Source: Annulohypoxylon bovei var. microspora (taxonomy: Eukaryota > Ascomycota > Sordariomycetes > Xylariales > Hypoxylaceae). From it: 64,000 bases of DNA. Shown in pieces: positions 22,462 to 33,890 of this stretch (position 1 is its first letter; each line of letters begins with the position of its first letter). Made by a program: the position numbers and the translations under genes. The notes under the pieces are model-generated. The model was given only the letters and a program-made list of their open reading frames with translations. It was not told where the DNA came from and did no database searches. The stretch is taken from contig MU405247.1 in NCBI GenBank assembly GCA_022836615.1, forward strand, positions 1-64,000, given 5' to 3'.

Positions 22462-25400
22462 ATGGCTCCGCCTCGTCCGAAAGTCAGCGCTGCCGACACA
22501 GACGCGTCCATGTCAGATGCGCAAGAGCTTACCACAACTCAACCTATCGAAATGGTAAGTTTTATTCTATTAATGAAACAGTTTCTATTATAGCCGCCCT
22601 GATGGGCTGGCGTCTGCTATATGCTAGCCTATACTGACTTGTCGGTAGGAGATTGATGATACTCCGGATCAGACCGACACTGATACAAACCCTAACACCA
22701 CAGCTAGTAGTGTTGCTGGTGATCATGCTGCCGATGGACGCAAGAAGCGCTCAGAAGCCAACCAATTACGACGAAGTATCTTTGGCAAGAAGCATGACTT
22801 GCTAGGCGAATCTAAGGTATGTAATCACCAGAAAGCGGGCGGCAACAACATTCTAGGTTGAGAGTGCTTACTAATAATCCTATGATAATAGGAAGACGAT
22901 AGTATTCGAAGATTTCGCTATCTTCTAGGATTGACCGACCTCTTCCGACATTTCATCGAAACCAACCCCAACCCCAAAATCCGCGAGATTATGCACGAAA
23001 TCGATCGTCAGAATGAGGAATCAGCAAAGTCAAAGAAGAAGGGTGTTCGTCAAGGTGGTGCAGACACCGACCGAGCTCGTCGCACAGAGGCCGAAGAAGA
23101 CGAAGAGCTTCTCAAAGATGAGAGGCAGGGCGGATCCGCAGAGACTGTGTTCCGTGAGTCGCCACCATTCGTTATTGGCCTGATGAGAGACTATCAGGTC
23201 GCCGGGTTGAACTGGCTTATTTCTCTACATGAGAACGGTATATCGGGCATCCTCGCAGACGAGATGGGTCTAGGAAAGACGCTCCAGACCATCTCCTTCC
23301 TGGGTTATCTTAGGCATATTATGGATATCAAGGGCCCCCACCTGATCACAGTTCCGAAGTCTACACTTGACAATTGGAAGCGAGAATTCGCCAAGTGGAC
23401 GCCAGAAGTCAATGTTCTAGTGCTACAAGGTGCTAAGGAAGAGCGACATGCTCTAATCAATGAACGCTTGGTTGACGAAAAATTTGATGTGTGCATTACA
23501 AGTTACGAGATGATCCTTCGAGAAAAGGCCCATTTGAAGAAATTTGCCTGGGAATACATCATCATCGACGAAGCACACCGCATCAAAAACGAGGAATCTT
23601 CTTTGTCACAAGTTATCCGTCTGTTCAACTCGCGAAACCGACTTTTGATCACAGGAACGCCCCTACAGAACAACCTTCACGAGTTGTGGGCTCTGCTGAA
23701 TTTCTTGCTACCTGATGTCTTTGGTGACAGTGAGGCTTTCGACCAATGGTTCTCAGGACAGGACGCAGATTCCGACGTTGTAGTTCAGCAACTCCACCGC
23801 GTGCTTCGACCCTTCTTGTTGCGTCGTGTCAAGGCTGATGTCGAGAAAAGCTTACTGCCCAAGAAAGAAGTCAATCTTTACATTGGCATGTCGGACATGC
23901 AAGTTAAATGGTATCAGAAAATTCTAGAGAAGGATATCGATGCTGTCAACGGTGCCGGCGGCAAGCGAGAATCTAAGACCAGACTCCTCAACATCGTCAT
24001 GCAGTTACGAAAGTGCTGCAACCACCCTTACTTATTCGAAGGAGCCGAGCCGGGCCCGCCTTACACGACAGACGAGCATATTGTATACAATTCTGGAAAG
24101 ATGGCCCTTCTCGACAAGCTCTTACGACGACTCAAGGTGCAGGGCAGTCGTGTTTTGATCTTCTCACAAATGAGCAGACTCCTAGATATCCTAGAGGATT
24201 ATTGCGTATTCCGTGACTTCAAATATTGTCGTATCGACGGAAGCACTGCGCACGAGGATCGTATTGCGGCGATTGATGACTACAACAAACCAGACTCCGA
24301 GAAGTTTGTTTTTTTGCTCACAACTCGAGCTGGTGGTTTAGGCATCAACCTAACCAGCGCCGATATCGTCATTCTCTATGACAGCGATTGGAACCCTCAG
24401 GCCGACCTGCAAGCCATGGACCGCGCCCACAGAATTGGTCAGACAAAGCAGGTAGTTGTTTACAGATTTGTTACGGAAAATGCCATCGAGGAGAAAGTTC
24501 TCGAACGAGCAGCACAGAAGCTCCGCCTTGACCAATTGGTTATCCAGCAAGGGCGTGCCCATCCTGGGGCTAAAGGCCCAGCGGCTAAAGATGAGCTTCT
24601 TGACATGATCCAGCATGGTGCGGAGAAGGTTTTCCAGACGAGGGGAGCTACCGGAATGGCAGCAAAGGGGACTGATCTAAACGACGCTGACATCGAAGAG
24701 ATCTTGTCCAAGGGCGAGAACCGAACTAAGGAGCTCAATGCCAAATACGAGAAGTTGGGTATCGATGATCTCCAGAAGTTCTCGTCGGAATCCGCGTATG
24801 AATGGAACGGTGAGGTGTTTGGAAAGAAGAAGGACGTCGGTGTGAACTGGATTAATCCCGCGAAGCGTGAACGCAAAGAACAGTCATATTCCGTGGATAA
24901 GTTTTACAGGCAGGCTATCTATGGTAATAGCAAGGCGGACGCAAAGCCGAAGGCGCCACGTGCTCCTAGGCAGATCGCGGTTCACGACTATCAATTCTAC
25001 CCTCCGCGACTTCGCGATCTCCAGGACCGAGAGACCGCCTTCTACCGAAAAGAAATCGGTTACAAGGTTCCCTTACCCGATGGCGACGACGATAATTTGT
25101 CAGAGCGCGAGGCTGAACGAGCGTTGGACCAGCAAGAAATTGACAACGCTACCACATTAACCGAGGAGGAACAAGAAGAAAAGCAGAAGCTTTCTGTTCA
25201 AGGTTTCGGCGAATGGAATAAGCGAGACTTCCAGCAGTTTATCAACGGCTCAGGTCGTTATGGAAGACAAGATTACGAGAGAATTGCAGAGGAGGTCGAT
25301 AGCAAGACTCCTGCAGAAGTTAAGGCGTATGCTAAGGTTTTCTGGCAACGTTACACGGAGATTGCGGATTACAACAAGTATCTACAGGTGATTGATACTG

Positions 25401-26053
25401 GAGAGGAACGTATGCGAAAGACGGAGCATCAACGCAAGATGCTTCGAAAAAAGATGCAACAGTACCGAGTCCCACTGCAGCAAATGAAGATCAACTACTC
25501 CGTTTCCACAACGAACAAGAAGGTCTATACTGAGGAGGAGGACAGGTTCCTCTTGGTGATGCTAGACCGATACGGCATTGATTCGGAAGGTGTCTACGAG
25601 CGAATCCGTGATGAGATTCGGGAAAGCCCGCTATTCCGATTCGATTGGTTTTTCCTTAGTAGGACACCCATTGAGATCAGCCGTCGTTGCACTACCCTTC
25701 TCACTACGATTGTGAAGGAATTTGAGGATGCGCATCCGGCGAAGGTAAATGGGGTCAACGGCAAGGGAAAAAGAGAGCCGGATGATGAAGAGAATGACGA
25801 GGATAGTATCCTTGGAATGGCTCCGGCTAAAAAGAAGTCCAAGACCGGTGTCAAGGTACGTTTATGATTAGTCTTTAACTACCTAGCAAGTACTGGTGAA
25901 TTACTGACACGGAAGTAGAACAAGGCACTGGATACTGTCAAAGGCGGCGGTAGCAAAACCACATCCGCCACACCATCATCTCGAGCGTCTAGCGTTGCCT
26001 CCACGAACTCGGCACCCGCTCCCAAGTCGAAGGCCAAGGGCAAGAAGAAGTAA
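22462..26053 (+). CDS. ISWI-family chromatin remodelling ATPase
   Basis: Four exons (22462-22554, 22649-22816, 22892-25855, 25919-26053) code for 1,119 residues, the usual size for the family. The SNF2 ATPase core shows ILADEMGLGKT (motif I, about residue 207), IIDEAHRIKNEES (motif II), LLITGTPLQNNL (III), SRVLIFSQMSRLLDILEDYC (IV, about 506), LTTRAGGLGINL (V) and DRAHRIGQ (VI). It is followed by the HAND region, a SANT domain (GFGEWNKRDFQQFINGSGRY, about 858) and a SLIDE domain (KVYTEEEDRFLLVMLDRYGI, about 964). ISWI enzymes slide and space nucleosomes in the nucleus. The tail (KKKSK, KSKAKGKKK) is basic. Ascomycetes differ in having one or two ISWI genes; I cannot tell ISW1 from ISW2 type here. 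Introns 1 and 2 lie in the N-terminal acidic part. Confidence 0.96.
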
Positions 26054-26937
26054 ACAACCCTTATCGATCTAGGGGAAGGGATGAGCATGTACGCTTTACG
26101 GTTTTTGACAAGAGAATTTTCTCTCTTAGATCGACATCATTGAACGTGGTATGGTAAAGGAAGGAAATAAAATGGCGTTTCGTTGGTTGGTTTGCTTGCT
26201 TGGACGACGGAGTCAACAATCCGAATTGCACTGATGCTCTGGCTTTGCCCCAATCACACATTCCCCCAGAGGTCGAGCTGCGTTTGTGTCATCTACTACA
26301 TCCACTGTAGTAGAGTGTTATTGTCTAGGTAGCTATTGGAATTTGTCTACAAGCTGAAGGGTACAACTGTCTCAAGTCCTCAAATGCTAAATAGCTTCAG
26401 ACAATAATTGCAAATCACCAGGCATAGGAATTCACACAATTTTAATCTGAAAGATCACCAGGCTTTACGTGATGCTCAAGAATTTGATAGGGCTGTGGAA
26501 GTCGAATTCCAATCCCATGCTCATCATGTGTATATGTGACTACTGTGATTATTACCTACCTTGGCATTGTCTCACGATTTCGAGAACGATCATCACGAGG
26601 CCAATCGCCTTGCTACACTTAGACTGGCGACGCAGTTGTATTCTCAAAATCAGGTAAATTGACTACGAGCAATTTCTGCCCATCTCTACCTAACTAACCC
26701 TGAGTTGTCTCTCCTTTTCTCTTTCCTGCCTAATGAACAACAAAAGTGTCGATGGATGACCCTCAAACGCCGAAGCCTTTCCCGGATGCAAGTACGGCTG
26801 CGAGAAAAACGGAACTTAAACTAAACGAAGACACAACGCCGGAATCTTTTTCTCTTTCTACCTGTCCCCCTACGACGATGTGTTTTACATCAAGACGGGA
26901 CCTTACGGATGGGGGCGGAGGCGGAGGCGCCGCTATA
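26054..26937. other. Convergent intergenic region
   Basis: Lies between the stop codons of the ISWI gene (+) and the eIF3i gene (-), so it should hold both 3' untranslated ends. The frame at 26746-26943 is short, glycine-rich at its end and unlikely to be coding. Confidence 0.5.
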
Positions 26938-28227
26938 CTATAGTCGGTTCTCGCGCTCGCGCTCGACCTCGTACTTGAAGTCGAAGTACCCCTTGTCGAA
27001 ATGGTGGATTCGTACGTAGCCGTCTTCTCCGCCGCTCGCGTAGCCCTTACCGGTGGGGTCTGCTGCTACCGTGTTCTATTGAAGTATTAGTAAAGACATC
27101 AAGATAAAAAGATGAAAAGATGAAAAGGAAATGAAAAAGGGGTGGGCTTACCAAAGGACCGAAGTGACCTCTTACACGACCGATCTCGTCCTCGAAAACC
27201 ATGTGGTAGAAACGTGCCTCGAATTTTCCTTGGCGGGTCGAGGTTGTTGTGACGTCCATGGCTGCCTGGCCACCACCCAGAATCACGTAGTCCTTCTTCG
27301 GGGTAATGCATGCGCTGTTGAGCGGTGTGTCGGAAGGGTACGTCTTGAGAGGCTCGAGATCGCGTGCGGCTATCAGTCGGGCGGTCTTGTCCTTGGAAGC
27401 TGTAATAAAGTAGGTGCGATCCTGCGACCACTGTAGGTCTGTCACTTGCATGTTAAGTTCGTGGACGGGAACGTTATCGAGTTGCTCTCCAGTCTATACC
27501 AGTTTCATCAGTTAGAATCTCCCATCCTCTTGCCCATAATATCCAGATTTCCAGCTTACCTTAGCGTCGTACTGTGAGACGGAGCCATCCTCATGTCCTG
27601 CGATGATGTACTTGTTCAAGTAACTCCAGCCAGCAACGGTAGCTTTGCTCTCATCGCACACGATGGTCAGGGCGAGCTCGTCGCTCTGTTCCGCGTCGAC
27701 TTCGGGAATGATGTCTAGAACGACAATAGTACCGAGATGACCCATGCGCTTCTCTGTAACACCCAGTAGCTGTTTGCCATCGTCACTGAACTCGACGCGC
27801 TTCACGGCTGTAGGGAAGTCCCAAGACTTAAGGCAGCGACCAGTCTTAATCTCCCACAGGCGGATGGTGTTGTCGGCGCTACCACTTGCTATGAAAGTCG
27901 ACGTCGGGTCCACATCTACGGTCCAGATAGCACCCTGGTGGCCCTTGTACGTACCAAGTCGCTCACCATTGTGCGCAAACCACACGCAGATCTGCTGGTC
28001 CTTGGATACGGAGAAGAGGAGGTCGCCGTCGGGGTTGTATCTGAACGAGGGGGCGGGATGGTTAGCTTCATGATCTCGTCGCGGGGCAATATTTCCGTCT
28101 CTACGCGGGGAAGAACATACTTGATCTGGGTCAAGGCACGTTCCTAACGATATTTGTCAGTATTTGATGCTTCGAAGCTGAGGAATGATTATTTTCTTAC
28201 GTGGCCTGATAGAAGAATAGGTCTCAT
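26938..28227 (-). CDS. tif34: Translation initiation factor eIF3 subunit i
   Basis: Five exons on the minus strand: 28227-28201, 28143-28121, 28040-27560, 27493-27152 and 27075-26938. Introns of 57, 80, 66 and 76 bp all have GT-AG ends, and the joined frame gives 336 residues, the normal length for the family. The start MRPILLSGHERALTQIKYN is the family's conserved opening. WD40 blades are easy to see: WTVDVDPTSTFIASGSADNTIRLW, YIIAGHEDGSVSQYDAK, DLQWSQDRTYFITASKDKTARL and the last one GYASGGEDGYVRIHHFDKGY. eIF3i is a seven-bladed propeller in the eIF3 complex on the 40S subunit and binds the eIF3b C-terminus. The first exon is only nine codons and the second 23 bp, so automated models could miss them. 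Confidence 0.95.
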
Positions 28228-29084
28228 CTTTGCGGTGTCTCGATCGGTATCTTGTCACCAAAAGATGGAGAGTGGTTGTATGGAGTTTTTGAATGATTTG
28301 TGCGTGGGGCAAGATTTCGCAGATTTTCGATAACCTATCAGCGGTCGGTACCCCACCTACGTTACTCATACCCACGTGACTCGGTACCCAAGGGAAATAA
28401 AAGGTTTGCGACAACCAATCACAACCCGTCAAAAATATTTAGTCCTTAAAATCCGCCAGGTACTGTACTTTATCCTTGTAAGAATAAAAATATCCACAGA
28501 TCGTGGATGTCACGGCGGGAGAATTAGATAATAGAATATTAAGTTACGTATTAGGCAGGCTACACTCTGCGATCAAGATATCTGGTCTTTGAGTCATACC
28601 TTTTTCAAGATGGTATTTTCTGTTTGATGTGCATCATCAGAGAAATGCCAAAATGTAACTTACCTTAACAACGATTGGAAAATTGAGAAAGATGAAGCCT
28701 CTACTACTACTCAGCCGATAGAAGTTGGCAACTCTCTGCGACAACCTTAAACTCTTATTTCACTTCGAGTATATATATCATCTAATTACTTTCTATTCAT
28801 CCATTGTTACACACATCATACCTTCTCATCTTCAACTTTAGACGAAGTTATCGTACTCGATGTCGACTGCTACTTCAATCCTTTCTCTCATTGGTATTTG
28901 TATTGGAAAGTACCTATACCCTAAAGCAAACTTCGAACTCTATTCATAGTGTGTTACGCCACTAGTAGCACTAGATTTAGTTGAGTCATTGAGAAAGACT
29001 TATCTATTTAGGGAGGTACCTACCTACCTACGGAAAGAGACGGCACAGATTCGGATCAAAGAGCCTAACAAAATCTTGAAAACT
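28228..29084. other. Divergent promoter region, eIF3i and C1-THF synthase
   Basis: The two genes point away from each other, so their promoters and leaders share this 0.86 kb. No other gene is seen. An in-frame ATG at 28989 upstream of the chosen C1-THF start could extend that protein by 32 residues. Confidence 0.55.
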
Positions 29085-32000
29085 ATGGCTCGATTAATTG
29101 GAAGCTTTCATCCTTCTGCAACTCCAAAAGCAGCGTTGCGAGGAAGGAGGAAGCTCATGTTTCCACAGCTCCGGCCAGTCACACGTGTAACTCGGCCGAC
29201 GAAAACTCCGCTTTGCGGATCCCGAAAAAGCTGCGAATTGTTTAATGCTAGCTGCGATCTTCCAATTCCGTTATCTTTCACCGCCCGGCTTTCAGCTTAC
29301 TCCCGACAACGACAACTTAGACAACCAGTTCTAGCTCCATCTCTCTCAGGGTTGGATCAACTAGGTTGCACAAGCTTATTCAGTCGTGCCTCATCAGGAA
29401 CTGTGCAGCAGCAACAACAACATTGGTCATTTACCTCACTGTCGCGTGCTTCCCGCAGACCTTTTTCTAGTTCTGCTAGCTACCCCACCATGGCTGCTAC
29501 CAGGTTGGACGGTACAGCTATTGCGAAGAAGATCCGTGAGAGACTTGCCGCTGAGGTAGTTGAGAAGCAAAAGTCCAATCCGAAGTATCAACCATGCCTC
29601 AAGATCATCCAAGGTTGGTACTTCAACATAAACTGTCATATTTACTCTCATACCTGGTTGAATACTAACGTATTTGCTTATTAGTCGGTGATCGATCTGA
29701 TTCATGTGCGTCCGTGACTCAACCCCCGTAAGCTGCGCCGCAACTAATTGTCTCATAGCGACTTATGTTCGAATGAAGCTCAAGGCCGCTCAGGAGGTAG
29801 GATTTCACTATTGAATATCGTATCTCACATATTATCCCATGATCTAACGTTTATGACTCATAAAAGGCCAATATCACCTGTGAACTTCTTCATTTTCCTG
29901 AGGATATCACCGAAGCCGAGCTCTTGGCACAGTTGCATCTCCTAAATAATGACCCTGCGATACACGGCGTCCTGATCCAATTGCCGCTTCCTAAGCAAAT
30001 CGATGAGTATACCATCACTTCTGCGGTTGCAGATGAGAAGGATGTCGATGGTTTCGGTACTACGAACATAGGCGAGCTTGCCAAGAAGGGTGGCCACCCA
30101 TTCTTCGTCCCCTGCACTCCCAAGGGAGTCATGGTTCTCTTGGAGGAAGCGGGTGTTGATCTCAAGGGCAAGGATGCTGTTGTCCTTGGCCGAAGCGACA
30201 TTGTCGGAAGCCCGGTCAGCTACCTATTGAAGAATGCTGACGCAACTGTCACTGTCTGCCATTCTAAGACCCAAGGTATCGACGAGAAATTGAAAAGGGC
30301 GGATATTGTTGTTGCTGCCATTGGCCAGCCTGCCTTCGTGAAAGGAGAATGGCTCAAACCGGGTGCCGTGGTTATCGACGTTGGTACAAACTACATCCCT
30401 GATGCATCCAGGAAATCTGGGCAACGACTGGTGGGCGATGTTGAATTTGAGTCGGCTTCTCAGGTGGCTTCATACATCACACCAGTTCCGGGCGGTGTTG
30501 GCCCTATGACTGTTGCTATGTTATTGCAGAATGTCGTCGATTCTACTTCGATGTACTTCGAGCGGCAAAGGAAGAGGCATATAGTCCCTCTTCCTCTCAA
30601 CCTGCGCACCCCCGTCCCTTCAGATATCGAGGTCTCGAGATCACAGCCACCGAAGCCAGTTACCCGAGTAGCAGAAGAAGTTGGTATTGCACAGCATGAG
30701 TTAGAGCCATACGGCGCATACAAAGCCAAGGTCGATCTCACTTTGTTGAAGCGACTGGAGCATCGTCGGAATGGTCGTTATGTTGTCGTCACTGGTATCA
30801 CTCCCACCCCACTAGGTGAAGGAAAATCCACCACAACCATGGGTCTAGCACAGGCGCTTGGAGCGCACTTAGGCCGAATAACATTCGCAAACGTCCGACA
30901 GCCTAGTCAAGGTCCTACATTCGGCATTAAGGGAGGTGCAGCTGGTGGCGGGTATAGTCAGGTTATACCCATGGACGAGTTTAATCTTCACTTGACCGGA
31001 GATATACATGCTGTTTCAGCAGCTAATAACCTTCTCGCTGCTGCTATTGAGACCCGTATATTCCACGAGAACACGCAGAAAGATGGACCCCTCTATCGAA
31101 GATTGGTACCGGCAAAGAACGGGAAGAAGGTTTTCGCACCCGTCATGTTTAGGCGACTAAAGAAGCTGGGAATTGACAAGACCGATCCTAATGAGCTAAC
31201 TGAGGATGAAATTCACCGATTCGCCAGGTTAGACATTGACCCGGAAACCATCACTTGGCGACGCGTGCTAGATGTTAACGACCGTCATCTACGTGGTGTC
31301 ACTGTCGGTGTTGCGCCGACCGAAAAGGGGCAGAGCCGAGAGACTGGGTTTGATATCTCTGTGGCTAGTGAGTGCATGGCTATTCTAGCCATGAGCACAA
31401 GTCTTGCCGATATGCGAGAAAGACTCGGCCGGATGGTTGTTGCTACGTCAAGGTCAGGAGACCCAGTCACTTGTGATGATATCGGAGCCGGAGGTGCATT
31501 GACGGCTCTCATGAAAGATGCTATTAAGCCGAACTTGATGCAGACATTGGAAGGCACTCCTGTTTTTGTACATGCTGGTCCTTTCGCCAACATTAGCATT
31601 GGCAATAGCTCCATTCTTGCCGATAAGATGGCACTCAAGTTGGCAGGTACCGAACCTGACGAGGATCACCAGGCTAAGGCTGGTTTCGCTGTGACTGAAG
31701 CTGGCTTTGACTTTACCATGGGAGGCGAGCGTTTCTTTAACATCAAGTGTCGTGCCTCGGGATTGGTTCCAGACGTCGTTGTTATCGTCGCTACAGTTCG
31801 TGCCTTGAAGGTCCACGGCGGTGGCCCACCCATCGCCCCTGGTGCGCCTTTAAACCCTGTATACAAGGAAGAGAATGTTGAAATCCTACGAAAAGGTTGT
31901 GTGAACCTCAAGAAGCACATCGAAAACGCCAAGACATATGGCTGCCCGGTAGTGGTTGCCATCAACAAGTTTTCCACCGACGCCGATGCTGAGATTGCTG

Positions 32001-32561
32001 TCGTACGAGAGGAAGCCATTGCCGCCGGTGCCGAGGACGCCATCTTGGCAAACCACTGGGCTGAAGGTGGAAGGGGCGCTATAGACCTTGCCAAGGGAGT
32101 CATCGCCGCTTCTGAAAAGCCAAAGGATTTCAAACTGCTGTATAATGTCAACGAGGGCACTATTCAGCAGCGCATGGAAGCCATCTGCCAGAAGATGTAT
32201 GGCGCCTCAGCTGTCGAGTTCAGCGAACTTGCCCAGAAGAAGGTCGACACGTACACAAAACAGGGCTTCGGTAATCTCCCTATCTGCATTGCTAAGACGC
32301 AATATTCGCTCTCCCATGACCCAGATCTTAAAGGCGCGCCGACCGGCTTCACAGTCCCGATTAGGGATGTGAGGATGGCCGCGGGCGCAGGTTATCTGTA
32401 AGTACATCAATACAAAAATATAGCCCTTGGACAATTAGCTAATCTTGAATAGGTACGCTCTTGCTGCTGACATCCAGACAATCCCCGGATTGCCTACCGC
32501 TCCCGGATATTTGAATGTAGATGTCGATACCGAGACGGGCGAGATCGACGGGCTCTTCTAG
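29085..32561 (+). CDS. C1-tetrahydrofolate synthase (trifunctional)
   Basis: Exons 29085-29613, 29685-29705, 29759-29796, 29867-32397 and 32453-32561 (introns 71, 53, 70 and 55 bp) give 1,075 residues from the ATG at 29085, or 940 from the internal ATG at 29490. The first 135 residues are rich in R, S and K with almost no acidic residues, as in mitochondrial presequences; the internal start gives the cytosolic length. Residues after the second ATG form the methylene-THF dehydrogenase/cyclohydrolase domain (GVLIQLPLPKQID, DVDGF, VVLGRSDIVGSP, TPVPGGVGPMTVAMLL). Next is the formyl-THF synthetase domain (TPTPLGEGKSTTTMGL nucleotide loop, TGFDISVASECMAIL, FANISIGNSSILAD). It interconverts one-carbon folates for purine, thymidylate and methionine synthesis. 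A still earlier ATG at 28989 is possible. A 21-bp exon 2 is easily missed. Confidence 0.94.
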
Positions 32562-33890
32562 ATTCGCAGCATCTGCAGATGTTCTATAGTCATACATTAG
32601 ACCAACCTAAATACATCTAGACCTACTAGATAGATATAGAGTCTAAAATCGTTGCATAGGGCGAGTCCGTGTATTGGCTTCAACGGATTCAACCAGGTTG
32701 GAGCATTTTCGGCTACGGGGAGTATACGGGATAACGATGAACCTGACTGACAGTCGGTCAGCATCGGTGTTTATTATATACATGATATCTTCAACAGCAA
32801 TGTATACCATAAGACTACAGGAGCTATCTATATAGCTGGGAAATTTGTTTGTAATGGATTATTCGACAATTCGGCGAATTTAGTTATGTGTGCTACCTAT
32901 GTTCTTTAGCTTCGTGAAACCTCGTTCCGATATCCATTTCGTGTCCTTCGTAACATATCCTCCCTTAACAGCGACAGCAGGATGTAAATATAGGTAGACA
33001 TCTATCTTACATAACTTAAGTGAGCTACACGTTGGTCGCGTTCACTCAACCCACATGTAAACACATATAGCTAATCAGCGTCGTGAAAACGAATCCCAAT
33101 ATACCTAAGGGTCATGAGTTCTATTTTCAAAATCACTCAAAAATACATGCTATGCTATGCTACGGCAGCCAGGCTCCGTCCAACCCGTATCAACTAACCA
33201 TGCAAACCAACAAGCCCCCCGGATCTCAACGCAACAGGAACATCATACATCAAAACACCCCAGACACGCACAGCCACATCGTAATATACGTACTGTATTT
33301 CTTCGCATTACGTCTTAACTACCAACTCAGTCGACACCCATCCCACGCAGCGCTATCCGCGGACGACAAAGCATACGCTAACTAAACACATACTCTCCGT
33401 CCACCTCCCCTCCTTCGATTCCAACGTGTTAAAAAATCAGCCTCTTCTCACTTCGCGTACTATGGATATACCCTACCCGCGCCAAAATAACGAAGTAAGA
33501 AAAAAAGCCGCCCCCCTTCCCTTCCCGCCTGCGGCCACTTTTGTAGAATCCTTCTGAAATATGCCAGTTATTACAAATGCGCTAATCTTTCCATGAATAT
33601 ATCCATATTATGGTACTTCCTAAAAGGAGAGGAAGTTCGTGTCTCGTGAAATTCGTCGTGAAAACCCCTTCCACCTAGGTTCTCATATTTCCTCGGGGTA
33701 TAGAAGCAGTAATGGTAGTGAGTATAGGCTGAGCTGCAATGGTCCAAATTTCGATGGTAAATAAAATCTGAGGTGAGGATACAGTGGAGGTAATAGAAGG
33801 CCTTGATTTGTCGACTGATATCCACCATACATGTGTATAAGAATCACCCTCGGTATTAGTATAAGATCACAAGGTGAACACTTCTGATGT
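32562..33890. other. Convergent intergenic region
   Basis: Lies between the stops of C1-THF synthase (+) and the Fhl1-type gene (-). No gene recognised; the frame 33083-33385 has no family likeness. It should hold both 3' untranslated ends. Confidence 0.5.

Noticed and set aside
26746..26943. Small plus-strand frame ending in a glycine run
   Set aside because: It lies between two convergent genes and the glycine run comes from a GGC-rich stretch; most likely untranslated DNA.
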